DNA of 7,570 nt from CAYVJW01 sp964451885 (GCA_964451885.1 CAYVJW010000083.1:1-7570), one strand, 5' to 3'. Shown: positions 1 to 7,543, counted from the first letter of the stretch. Translations and numbers: made by a program. Notes: generated by a model not told the origin, from the letters alone.

Positions 1-6
1 ACAGAG

Positions 7-2244
7 ATGCAAATAAAATCAAAACCTCTTGACTTCAAGGTCGAGTGGATCAGCTTCACTAATATTTTTCAACAACGCTCGATTTTTCGCCTCCCCTTTG
101 CCTTGACTATGCTGATCGCCTTGTCATTGACGATCTTCGCTTTCGTCTTGACCAAGGATGGAGAATCAGAGCGCCAGAGACTTGAGTTCAGAAAGCAGGC
201 TGCTTTGTTGCACCAAACCCTAGAAAGTAAGATTCAGCTGAACCTAGATGCTATTCACGCTCTGCGTGACTATCATTATGGCGTGGAGAAGCTGACTTTC
301 AAAGGGTTTACAGCTTTCACAAAGGAGCTTCTCTTGCGACACCCAAGTATCAATGGAGTGTCCTTCAATCCTCGAATCTCCGCCGAAGCGAGAGCTGATT
401 TTGAGCTGTCGATCCGTAGAGAGATTTCTCCCAAATTCAGCATCAAAGAGCGCGATCCTGAGGGGAACATACAGAATGCCAGCAGACGCTCAGATTATGT
501 GACGGTAGCCTATATTCAGCCATTCGATAAAAATCAAAAAGCCTTTGGATTTGACGTCGCATCCAATCCGGTAAGAAAAGCCGCCCTAGAGTTAGCACGC
601 GACACGGGAAGTGCTGTAGTGACAAAACGCATAACCCTAGTCCAAGAGAAGGGCAAGCAAGCTGGAGTATTGGCTTTTGTTCCTGTTTATTCGGCGAAAA
701 GAACTCCTATCACCGAAGAGGATCGTCGAAAATATCTACATGGATACATGGTTGGTGTATTCAGAGTTGGGGATTTGCTCGCTTCGGCGTTGACCGGAGT
801 GAGTCCAAAAAATATCTCCGCTCGACTCTACGAAGCAGAAGACTCTGTTTTTCTTGCTGGCTACGGTGGTGGAAAAGGTCTTTGGGATGCAGAAGCTGAA
901 ATTGTGACCAATACTGTTTGGTGGTCTCAGGAATTCGACTTTGGAGGACAGAAATGGCGTCTGGAGTTGTCTCCAACAAAAACCATTCTCAAAAACCAAA
1001 GCAGCTCCGGAGCCTGGCTTGTTTTAGCAGGAGGGTTGCTCTTCACGTCTCTGCTGGGAATCTTCCTTCTTTTTATGACAGGATATGCTACTCGCGTGGA
1101 AGAGGAGGTGATCGAACGCACTGCAAAAATAAAGAGTGTGGAAGGAGAAGTGCGAAAGCTTTCACTTGCCATGGAGCAAAGTCCCAATTTGACCATCATC
1201 ACGAATACAGATGGTCGAATCGAATACGTAAACCCCGCTTTCGAGTCAGCGACTGGTTATATGAAAGAGGAAGTGCTTGGAAAAAACCCAAGGATTCTTC
1301 GATCCGGTCACACTTCCAAAGAGGAGTACGAAGGCCTTTGGCAGACAATCAAGGTCGGAAGCATATGGCGTGGGGAGATGAAAAATCGGCGCAAAGATGG
1401 AAGTTTTTATTGGGCGTTGATAAGCATTTCTCCGGTTCGAGACGAATCTGAAGTGATCACGCACTTTGTCAGTGTCCAAGAGGATATAACCAAAAGAAAG
1501 GAGGCGGAAAAGGCAATTCTAAAAGCCAAAGAAGCGGCTGAAGCTGCCAGTCAGGCTAAGTCGGAATTTCTCTCCAATGTCAGTCATGAGCTGAGAACAC
1601 CTCTTACCTCAATGAACGCTGCGGTGAAACTCTTGAAGGACGGTACAATCCCAGGCGTTCCAGAAGACGCCCAAGAAATGATTGAGCTCATCGATCGAAA
1701 TGGAGAGCGTTTACTTAGCCTCATAAATGACATTCTCGATTTCTCTAAAATCGAGGCTGACAAGATGGAGCTTTCTCTCACCTCAAAAAATGCAACGGAG
1801 ATAATTCAGCAAGTAGTAGAATCAATGCAAGGATTGGCAGCGGAAAAAGGATTGGAGCTCAACTATGCTGTCACTTCCGACCTGAAGATCTTGACAGATA
1901 CTCAGCGGATCGAACAGGTTTTGATCAACCTTATCGGCAACGCTATCAAATTCACTGATGCGGGAAATATTTCTGTTTCAGTGCGTGAGTCAGATGGGTT
2001 TGCTGAATTCTCCGTTGCGGATACTGGCTGTGGTATTCCTTCCAAGCAGAAGGAATCCATCTTCGATTCTTTTGCTCAAGCCGATGGATCATCGACTCGC
2101 AAGGCAGGAGGAACTGGCTTGGGACTCGCTATTTCGCAGCGCTTTATTCACCTGCATGGTGGAAAAATCTGGGTTAATAGCGAGGAGGGCATGGGATCGA
2201 CTTTTTACTTCACGGTCCCGCTAACAGAAACCAAGGAAAAATAA
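7..2244 (+). CDS. CHASE-PAS sensor histidine kinase, membrane bound
   Basis: A 745-residue transmembrane sensor kinase that should autophosphorylate on histidine and pass the phosphate to a separate response regulator. Seen in the translation: membrane segment at about residues 29-49; an extracytoplasmic stretch of about 285 residues whose first part (about 75-260) resembles a CHASE ligand-binding domain; second membrane segment at about 336-358; PAS/PAC at about 385-495 (IEYVNPAFESATGY, then DITKRK); a short Ala/Lys-rich helix; HisKA with H-box SHELRTP and phospho-acceptor His527; HATPase with N-box around Asn645, DTGCGIP at 672-678, the F-box near 686 and GGTGLGLA from 701. All catalytic boxes are intact. 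There is no C-terminal receiver or HPt domain, so this is a classical rather than hybrid kinase. CHASE domains sense small diffusible ligands; the ligand cannot be told. Only six bases precede the ATG, so the ribosome site, promoter and any upstream partner are outside the view, and a start further upstream cannot be excluded. No regulator gene follows. Confidence 0.93.
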   Translation: MQIKSKPLDFKVEWISFTNIFQQRSIFRLPFALTMLIALSLTIFAFVLTKDGESERQRLEFRKQAALLHQTLESKIQLNLDAIHALRDYHYGVEKLTFKGFTAFTKELLLRHPSINGVSFNPRISAEARADFELSIRREISPKFSIKERDPEGNIQNASRRSDYVTVAYIQPFDKNQKAFGFDVASNPVRKAALELARDTGSAVVTKRITLVQEKGKQAGVLAFVPVYSAKRTPITEEDRRKYLHGYMVGVFRVGDLLASALTGVSPKNISARLYEAEDSVFLAGYGGGKGLWDAEAEIVTNTVWWSQEFDFGGQKWRLELSPTKTILKNQSSSGAWLVLAGGLLFTSLLGIFLLFMTGYATRVEEEVIERTAKIKSVEGEVRKLSLAMEQSPNLTIITNTDGRIEYVNPAFESATGYMKEEVLGKNPRILRSGHTSKEEYEGLWQTIKVGSIWRGEMKNRRKDGSFYWALISISPVRDESEVITHFVSVQEDITKRKEAEKAILKAKEAAEAASQAKSEFLSNVSHELRTPLTSMNAAVKLLKDGTIPGVPEDAQEMIELIDRNGERLLSLINDILDFSKIEADKMELSLTSKNATEIIQQVVESMQGLAAEKGLELNYAVTSDLKILTDTQRIEQVLINLIGNAIKFTDAGNISVSVRESDGFAEFSVADTGCGIPSKQKESIFDSFAQADGSSTRKAGGTGLGLAISQRFIHLHGGKIWVNSEEGMGSTFYFTVPLTETKEK

Positions 2245-2357
2245 ACAACGGCTTTGGTTATACCCTAGAATACCTATGGGTGTGATCTGCCAAATATCAA
2301 ACTTCAGTAGTTCTCAAATCAGATTTTCGAATGATTTATAGGACTATTGAGATCTTC

Positions 2358-2391
2358 AAAACACCTAGGCTTCACGGCTTGGGTGTTTTTT
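2358..2391 (+). terminator. Rho-independent terminator after the histidine kinase
   Basis: Arms 2358-2370 and 2377-2389 pair over 13 positions with two G-T wobbles around a six-base loop (TTCACG). The right arm runs into six T (2386-2391). It lies 114 bases past the kinase stop in the right orientation. Read on the minus strand the hairpin ends in only four T, so it would work less well that way. Confidence 0.85.
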
Positions 2392-2824
2392 GCATTGATC
2401 ATTTCCAATCCGGTACGAAGAACGGTTAACGGTGTTCTGAATTCATGTTGTAATCCCAGAATAAAATCCCTCGTAAGGAATACGCCTTCAAAAATGCGCA
2501 AAGGAGGGCCTTGGAATTTACTTGTGTTTTTGAAAATGGAATCCGTATAAGCGTTGTTCATGTAAAAAATTTAAGCAAAAAAACGCAACACAATTAAAAT
2601 TGTTTTGCCGGATTCGGAAAAATACAATAAGGGGCTTAGAATTAAATAACTTACCAATAAAGGAGAATAAAAATATCCTACAAGGTTGATTAATCCTTTT
2701 TGTTCCTAAATCCAATGCCTTTAAATCGTGTGTAATAAATACTTACACATGAACATTTTTCATGGAGGAGAATATTGCATGGACCTGCCTCTGCTAACGA
2801 TTATAATCAACAAAGTATACATTT
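2392..2824. other. Gene-poor stretch between kinase terminator and decayed transposase
   Basis: I see no intact gene with a ribosome binding site here. The longest frames are about 65-80 codons, overlap each other on both strands, and lack recognisable starts. One minus-strand frame (2319-2561) carries a histidine-kinase-like H-box string and is discussed as a finding. The part after about 2560 is very AT rich. The outer end of the ISAzo13-type element should lie in the right half of this stretch, but I could not match a terminal inverted repeat to the other side. Confidence 0.5.
2727..2764. repeat. Two overlapping small palindromes
   Basis: The first hairpin pairs 2727-2735 with 2743-2751 (core TGTGTAA / TTACACA, with one G-T position further out) around a seven-base loop. 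The second pairs CATGAA at 2748-2753 with TTCATG at 2759-2764 around five bases. They share a few bases, so they cannot both form fully at once. There is no clear T tract after either. They could be the end structure of the neighbouring element, a protein-binding site, or chance in AT-rich DNA. Confidence 0.4.
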
Positions 2825-3796
2825 TTAGTAGGGAGAAATTAAAACATCCCACTTGGGGAGATGTGAAGAATGTTTGAAGGATTTCAAAAAAGGCTTCAGT
2901 TCTTTGGGGGTCAGCTTAACACCTGTGGGATACTCAGCTCTAACAAGTTCAACAGAGGGATTTTTACAACGATAAGTCATGGTTGGAGGCATAGCCCAAA
3001 ACCGTATCCACAGAATCAAGGATGGCTCCCAGTAGTTTTCTAGTACGCCAAAAGTGTGCTCAATCGGATTGTATTTGCTGTGATAGGGGGGGGTAGTAGA
3101 TGAGATGAATCGGGATATTTATCCTTTACCATCCGTTTTATGAATTGGGTTCGTCCACTCATTTGAGATGGACCATTGTCTAAATTTATGACCAACTCCT
3201 CGATGTGTGAATAACGTTCATCGTCTTTGTCCCACCACATTTCCACACAGTCTACGATGAAATCTGACGTTTCATTAGAGGTCCCAAAAAACAAACTTAA
3301 ATCACCATCAACAACATCATGAATTCCTAATGGAACCATCGAACCATCCCAATGCATATCATGATCATCCGCCTTTGGGGCTTCTTTGCAACGAGACTCT
3401 CCACCTCTGGATAAGTTCCCAACCTTCACTTTTGCTTTACAATCAATCGAGATTCTCAAGGATCTGGGATTGCTGTCTGAGATGCGATTTGCCTGACGAA
3501 GATTGTCAAAAATGGCGTCTGTTTCTGGAATCTTTTTGAGGGGGCATCCTCTGGCTGAGAAACGTCCGATACAAACAATTCCTGTTTCGAGCTCTTTTTG
3601 TCCAAGCTCTACTGTTTTTCTCCCCCACTTGAAAACCGTTTCAGCACTTCGGACACTTCCTCCCAAGTATTCATTTGTGATTTTTGCCTCAAAAGCTCTT
3701 CTTTTATGTCCTGTTAGCTTTTTGGCAACATCCTTAAATGACGAGATCGTTTTTGCTGTTAGTATTTTTTTGAAAATGAAGATTTATTTTCCTCAT
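2825..3796 (-). pseudogene. Decayed ISAzo13-family transposase
   Basis: A DDE transposase relic, readable only by changing frame. From the 5' side (right): a possible ATG at 3794-3796 leads into a frame that must shift near a T7 run (3765-3771) to reach the family-like N-terminus with KKLTGHKRRAFEAKIT and KWGRKTVELGQKELETG. The stretch SARGC then joins directly to PLKKIPETD near 3543. In the relatives I recall, roughly 70-85 residues lie between these, so an internal deletion is likely. The core follows: SLRISIDCKAKVKVG (first Asp, codon near 3442-3444), KADDHDM, TSDFIVDCVEMWW, and VINLDNG (second Asp, codon at 3178-3180). A shift near 3113-3122 gives IPIHLIYYPP, and another in a G8 run (3086-3093) gives YHSKYNPIEH with the third acidic residue at 3059-3061. 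Two more, near 3024-3031 and 2981, restore ILDSVDTVLGYASN and then MTYR to the stop. It cannot make an active enzyme. Family assignment is from remembered motifs and is strong. Confidence 0.87.
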
Positions 3797-3866
3797 TCTA
3801 CCGGGTTTTAGATTCTCAAATCGCATTCCTCAGCTAAAAATCGAAATAATTTTTTAAAATTTATCT
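3797..3866. other. Junction between the decayed ISAzo13-type and IS1634-type genes
   Basis: Seventy bases separate the ISAzo13-type relic from the stop codon of the IS1634-type transposase. The outer end of the first element and one end of the second should both lie here. AGCTAAAAATCGAAA at 3832-3846 loosely resembles the inward-read sequence at the far side of the IS1634-type gene (about 5701-5716), and GGTTTTA at 3804-3810 also occurs at 5718-5724. The two candidates imply different element boundaries, so I do not assign exact ends. Confidence 0.35.
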
Positions 3867-5627
3867 CTAGGCTGATTTGGCTAGATTTTTTTCATTAATA
3901 TTAAGAAGTGATAGTATCTTTTTTTGGTTATTATCGTATTTTGTAATTCGGATTTCTTGGTGTGCGCTGTTCCCAAAAGAAAGCACACAAAGCCTTATCA
4001 TCTTGAGTTCTTCCATGGCATCGTCGAAGTTGATTTTATTAGTCCCGGCCTTCTTTTGCTCTTTGAGCCACGGCCATAAAGCATTTTCCATCTCTCGAAT
4101 CACGGCGTAAGAAAACATCCCCAAGAAAGCATGGGATCGAGTAGTTTTTTCGTTTCTGTGAAAGATAGGACGAATATTTAATCGAGATGTTTTCATGTCT
4201 CGGAACGCGTGTTCTACTTCTTGCAATTGTTTGTAGGCATTTCGTACTTCGTCTTTATCTAGTAAATCATCTTTTACAGTAGTTTCAAAAATATATTTTC
4301 CATCAAATTTTGTAAGCTCTTTATAGGCCAACGCATCATACTCAGCTTTAATAGATTCATTTCCCTTCGTTCCATTTACGATCACAGTGTATACTTTTTG
4401 CATTTTGTATTTCTTTAGAGCCTTTGTGAGTTTGTACTCCCAGGCTTTTATTTCTTTTTCCGTTAGTTTGACTTTTAGTTTTTTATTTTTGTCTCCGTTG
4501 GCCAGTCTCTTGCGATTATTTTCACATTGAGCCTTCTTTTTGGATAGCGATTGTTGCGCCTCCAAAAGTTCTAGCTCAAACTTCTGCTTTTTGCTTTGAC
4601 GAGTGGCTTTTTTTTCTTGCTCCAGTATTGGGTTTACACAGAGCACATATCGTTTTCCATCTTGTTTTACCTCTACCAATTCCTTGTTAAATAAGCTCAT
4701 CTGAATAACGCCTTCCTCTTCCAGCTTTCTCATTTCAGGAGTTGTTAATCCGCTGATGTAACTAATTCCTTCACTGCTTCCGATATTTCCTTTTTTCATT
4801 TCTTCTAGGTTGTATCGAATTTTCATTCCTCTGTCGCCTACAAGAATAAGATTTTTTGCTTTAAACTCTGCCTGAAGCGATTGAATTTGTTCTGGAATCG
4901 TTTTTTCGTCTTTTGTGTTCCCCTTAAAGACTTTTATTTTTATTGGAAAGCCTTCCTTGTCTGTTATGAGTCCAACGGTAATTATTTTCTTGCCTTGTTT
5001 CTTGTCTCGATTGTATCCGAAGTAGGCCAGCTCATTTTGCTGTCCCTCAAAATAAAAACTGGTGATGTCATGCAAAAAGATAGTATCTAATCGCTTCTTG
5101 TTGTAAAGGCTCCATTTCTGTTGAATTGTGTCTTGCGTGCTATTGATGTCAAATTGTGCATAATAGAGATCTTTTTCAGTTAGGGTCTTTAGTTCTTGCT
5201 TGCTGAATCCTAATTTCTTTCCTATGGCCTCATTTCTTTTGATCCAGTTGACGATCCCCAATTTACTCCCCCTGGTAACGATCTTTCCGAGAATCATGAG
5301 TAGGGCGTACTTGCTTTGATCTTTTTCATCAACCCCAAGTCCAGCTTCTATGGCTTGTTTTATTTTTAGACGTTTCATGATTTCTAGAATCACGAAACAG
5401 TGACCGTAATCAATGCTTTGCTCGATGACAATGTCTTCCATCATTACGGAAGTTCCATTCTTTTTGAGATTTTGTTCTATGGCCAATTGAAGCTTGTGGT
5501 CTAATTTGCTGATATTGCAAATAGTTCTTGTTTTAGAAATTTTATTTTTCCAGTAACTTTCGCATAGTAATTTGTATTCTGTGATTTTCCCGCTTGAGGA
5601 CTTGACTCTGTTTGTTTTTATATACAT
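3867..5627 (-). CDS. IS1634-type DDE transposase (IS4 superfamily)
   Basis: A 586-residue transposase of the long IS4-like kind, probably the only gene of its insertion sequence. An N-terminal region of about 150 residues precedes the RNase H-like core. Catalytic candidates are Asp187 in HDITSFYFEG, Asp265 in GDRGM, and Glu472 in the string YKQLQEVEHAFRDMK, which matches the Y-x-R/K-x-E-x-K signature of the superfamily. Between the second Asp and the Glu lies a long, Lys/Glu-rich, coiled-coil-like insertion (about 335-410), as expected for this group. The reading frame is unbroken and the length is usual for the family, so it may be active. The ATG is preceded by no good Shine-Dalgarno sequence, common for transposases with low expression, but by a promoter-like pair. 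It is AT rich compared with the kinase gene, consistent with acquisition. It sits between two decayed mobile-element relics. Confidence 0.9.
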   Translation of the reverse strand: MYIKTNRVKSSSGKITEYKLLCESYWKNKISKTRTICNISKLDHKLQLAIEQNLKKNGTSVMMEDIVIEQSIDYGHCFVILEIMKRLKIKQAIEAGLGVDEKDQSKYALLMILGKIVTRGSKLGIVNWIKRNEAIGKKLGFSKQELKTLTEKDLYYAQFDINSTQDTIQQKWSLYNKKRLDTIFLHDITSFYFEGQQNELAYFGYNRDKKQGKKIITVGLITDKEGFPIKIKVFKGNTKDEKTIPEQIQSLQAEFKAKNLILVGDRGMKIRYNLEEMKKGNIGSSEGISYISGLTTPEMRKLEEEGVIQMSLFNKELVEVKQDGKRYVLCVNPILEQEKKATRQSKKQKFELELLEAQQSLSKKKAQCENNRKRLANGDKNKKLKVKLTEKEIKAWEYKLTKALKKYKMQKVYTVIVNGTKGNESIKAEYDALAYKELTKFDGKYIFETTVKDDLLDKDEVRNAYKQLQEVEHAFRDMKTSRLNIRPIFHRNEKTTRSHAFLGMFSYAVIREMENALWPWLKEQKKAGTNKINFDDAMEELKMIRLCVLSFGNSAHQEIRITKYDNNQKKILSLLNINEKNLAKSA

Positions 5628-5651
5628 GGCAATAGCTTTATTATCGCCAAC

Positions 5652-5679
5652 ATTATAACAAGTAATAATAGCTATGCAA
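5652..5679 (-). promoter_or_regulatory. Sigma70-like promoter for the IS1634-type transposase
   Basis: On the minus strand, a perfect TATAAT (5652-5657) is preceded, after 16 bases, by TTGCAT (5674-5679), four matches to the TTGACA consensus. It lies about 25 bases upstream of the transposase ATG, so the leader would be very short. Position and orientation fit; the DNA around is AT rich, so chance matches are possible. Confidence 0.55.
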
Positions 5680-5772
5680 GTATTTTTATATCTTTTTGTG
5701 TTTAGATCTTATCGCTAGGTTTTATGCAAAAAACAAAGAAGAGCCGCATCAACTAGACCAAACGACGTCTAA

Positions 5773-6339
5773 AACCCGCTCGAACTGACACTGAATGAAA
5801 TTTGGTTGAGGAGATTGAAGGAGTTGAACAGTGGGATTCTGACAAAAGCTGAAAGAGTGGTTGAGCTCAGACAAAAAGCAGACGGAATCTTTGAGAAGAT
5901 TTCTGTACTGAGTAATCCACTCCTTATAAAACGCTCAGAAGAAGAGTATGACAACATTATTAAAAAGGTTGCACCCCTTGAATCAAAGAAGGACGAAAAA
6001 GAATATTCTGAACAAGACGTAATCCGAGTAGTAAAAACAGCTCGAAGATTCGTGGAACACCTCGACGAACTTGTACTTGAGACTAATGACGAACCGACAT
6101 TACGGGTTTTCTGGGAAATGATTTTTCCTGTTGCTCCGAACCTCACAGAATTAAAGAATGGAACCCCTCAAATATCCCCTATCTTAGCCATTAAAGAGGA
6201 TTTAGAGAAGCCCGAAAACGTTGTGGCAGCGCAACTGGGATTGAGGTGGAACTTTTTTGTGAAGGATGTTGAGGAGTATTTTCGGATTTCGTTGATTGGA
6301 TTTGAGTCGCAGTTGGCGGTTGCTACGGTAAGTGTTTGA
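5773..6339 (+). pseudogene. 5'-truncated relic, probably C-terminal part of a large serine recombinase
   Basis: An open frame of 189 sense codons begins right after a stop (5770-5772) with no proper start; the first possible one is TTG at 5806, with no ribosome site. The product is mostly charged and helical, coiled-coil-like (AERVVELRQKADGIFEKI), then RVVKTARRFVEHLDELVLE, then LRVFWEMIFPVAPNL and TPQISPILA. Large serine recombinases commonly end this way: a coiled coil, a helix, a 'vFp-l' segment and a short 'sPi' tail. The catalytic resolvase domain, the recombinase domain and the zinc ribbon are absent. The last 35 or so residues (from AAQLGLRWNFF) look unlike the rest and may be read-through beyond the original end. 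Truncation falls about 55 bases from the likely outer end of the IS1634-type element, so that insertion, or an earlier deletion, may have removed the 5' part. An unrelated coiled-coil protein fragment is the alternative. Confidence 0.55.
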
Positions 6340-6478
6340 TAGATTTTACTGAAAAGTTGAAGGATGATCCGAGCAGTTGAGTCGGTTTGAGTTGGCGTTT
6401 TTGGGGGGTGGAGGCGTTACGGTATGTTGGGAGGCAGATTAAGGCGGAGGGGTTTGTGAAGTCGAATAATAAGGAACC
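6340..6478 (+). other. G-rich patch with coding-like but interrupted frames
   Basis: After the recombinase-like frame stops, the plus strand is unusually G rich (notably 6389-6460). Short plus-strand frames look protein-like, for example one reading GVEALRYVGRQIKAEGFVKS and ending at a TGA beside the hairpin at 6481. None has a start or ribosome site. It may be the broken tail of the upstream relic or of another lost gene. Confidence 0.3.
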
Positions 6479-6512
6479 AAAAAGATGAATGAGAACTCTC
6501 TCATCCATCTTT
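6479..6512 (-). terminator. Rho-independent terminator of the lipoprotein gene
   Basis: AAAGATGAATGAGA (6481-6494) pairs with TCTCATCCATCTTT (6499-6512) over 14 positions with one mismatch around a four-base loop. Read on the minus strand the hairpin ends in five T (6483-6479). It lies 29 bases beyond the lipoprotein stop. On the plus strand no T tract follows, so it serves the minus-strand gene. Confidence 0.8.
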
Positions 6513-6541
6513 AGAATAAATTCCATCATTACAAACATTCC

Positions 6542-7537
6542 TTAATTTCCCGATCCACACTCAAATTCCATTCGAGTTTCTTCAAGGATTCCTTGTTCAT
6601 TTTTATCAGAAGTCTCTGAACTAACTCTACATCCGGCCACTTCTAATGTATTTCTTACAATTGCATGACTTCTGTCTTTAAAGTCGTGTACTTCAAAACT
6701 GAGGTCAAGTTCTCTTCCTTTGATAGTATGATATGGCTCCGAAAAAATAGGATCATCATCCGAAAGAATCGGGTCATCTTTATACGGGGAAACTTTTGCA
6801 CGAGAAACACGATCCTTCCTCAAGTCAGCTATTAAACCACCTCGCACACTATTAGGCAATTCATAGCCATCCTCACAAACAATTACCAAAACAGAATTTT
6901 TGGTAGTACTAGCAACAAGCGTGGGTTCATCGGAACCAGAAGGACAAGAAGTTTCAAGCTCTCTTTCCATCAAATAATTACCGCCTTCTTCCGCAACATA
7001 AGTAATATATGTACTGGAATCCATGATGCTTTCATATACGTCATTAGGGGAGGCTTTCTGTTTATCGTCCAGGATTTTACGCCCACGAAAGTCCCTACGC
7101 ACTAGCAATTTTCCACGACTCCGCCAAAACTTTATTATATCTTCCCCACACTGTTCAATAATGGATCTAACAACATCCAAGCTAACATCCCCCTCTGGAA
7201 TTTCTAGGTCACTTGTACTACACGAAATATTTGAAGTTGCCGCGATTCTACGGTTTCTATCTCTTCCGAGAGAACTCATGGTCTGACAATCGTAATAAAA
7301 ATTTTCAGTTCTCCGGATTTCCATTTCGTCTTCTGCGATTTCTCTAGTATGTGCTACTGTTTCCTTTTGAGAATTTAGATCATCACATATGGGAACTATT
7401 TCACTCACACGTCCCATATACCTTTCACTTAAAAAAGTAGTGGGTTTATCCGGAAATTTTTTAAATTCCTTTTGGATGGAGGAACACCCCGCCAGAACCA
7501 AAGCTGCAAGTGGTACTAAGGAAGCTATAAAAAACAA
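6542..7537 (-). CDS. Predicted lipoprotein of unknown function
   Basis: I do not recognise this 331-residue protein. It begins with a hydrophobic signal (FFIASLVPLAALV) and the lipobox LAGC, so Cys18 should be lipidated and form the mature N-terminus. The next residues are Ser-Ser, which under the enteric Lol rule would favour the outer membrane. The mature part is hydrophilic with eight further cysteines (51, 84, 106, 130, 198, 221, 303, 327), an even number that would suit disulfides in the periplasm or at the surface. Residues 254-267 hold a tandem seven-residue repeat (DDPILSD / DDPIFSE). There is no enzyme motif I can name. The start is doubtful: the TTG at 7535-7537 touches a perfect AGGAGG, leaving no spacer, and the signal as predicted lacks the usual positive charge. 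A terminator follows at 6479-6512, so the gene ends its transcription unit. Confidence 0.75.
   Translation of the reverse strand: MFFIASLVPLAALVLAGCSSIQKEFKKFPDKPTTFLSERYMGRVSEIVPICDDLNSQKETVAHTREIAEDEMEIRRTENFYYDCQTMSSLGRDRNRRIAATSNISCSTSDLEIPEGDVSLDVVRSIIEQCGEDIIKFWRSRGKLLVRRDFRGRKILDDKQKASPNDVYESIMDSSTYITYVAEEGGNYLMERELETSCPSGSDEPTLVASTTKNSVLVIVCEDGYELPNSVRGGLIADLRKDRVSRAKVSPYKDDPILSDDDPIFSEPYHTIKGRELDLSFEVHDFKDRSHAIVRNTLEVAGCRVSSETSDKNEQGILEETRMEFECGSGN
6737..6778 (-). repeat. 21-base tandem duplication inside the lipoprotein gene
   Basis: Two adjacent 21-base units encode DDPILSD and DDPIFSE. By eye they match at 17 of 21 bases, and most differences are silent or conservative. This looks like an old in-frame duplication that made a short acidic repeat near residue 260. 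Confidence 0.65.
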
Positions 7538-7543
7538 CCTCCT
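7538..7543 (-). promoter_or_regulatory. AGGAGG abutting the lipoprotein start
   Basis: A perfect Shine-Dalgarno core on the minus strand sits directly against the TTG used as start, where five to nine bases are normally needed. In the lipoprotein frame the same six bases would read Arg-Arg, just what a signal-peptide n-region needs, but a TGA lies one codon further upstream. Nine bases downstream of AGGAGG is an ATA, at ideal start spacing. The true start is therefore unresolved. Confidence 0.5.

Noticed and set aside
918..1451. A 177-codon plus-strand frame inside the kinase gene
   Set aside because: It is a shifted-frame shadow of the kinase, with no ribosome site and a basic, Arg/Ser-rich composition typical of out-of-frame reading.
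2261..2281. A small hairpin just after the kinase stop (ACCCTAG / CTATGGGT with one bulge)
   Set aside because: Short, bulged and without a T tract; the terminator at 2358-2391 is far better.
3503..3811. A 102-codon plus-strand frame
   Set aside because: It is antisense to the decayed ISAzo13-type transposase, whose motifs are clear on the minus strand.
5771..5790. A tRNA T-arm-like string on the minus strand (GTTCGAGCGGG) as a possible attachment site
   Set aside because: No cloverleaf, acceptor stem or CCA end can be built around it.
5769..6146. A 125-codon minus-strand frame
   Set aside because: It is antisense to the recombinase-like relic, very rich in Ser/Phe, and has no ribosome site; an antisense shadow.
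6323..6538. A 71-codon minus-strand frame after the lipoprotein gene
   Set aside because: It starts only four bases past the lipoprotein stop region and runs straight through the hairpin terminator at 6479-6512, with no ribosome site or recognisable motif.
7023..7286. An 87-codon plus-strand frame
   Set aside because: It lies antisense within the lipoprotein gene and has no start signal.
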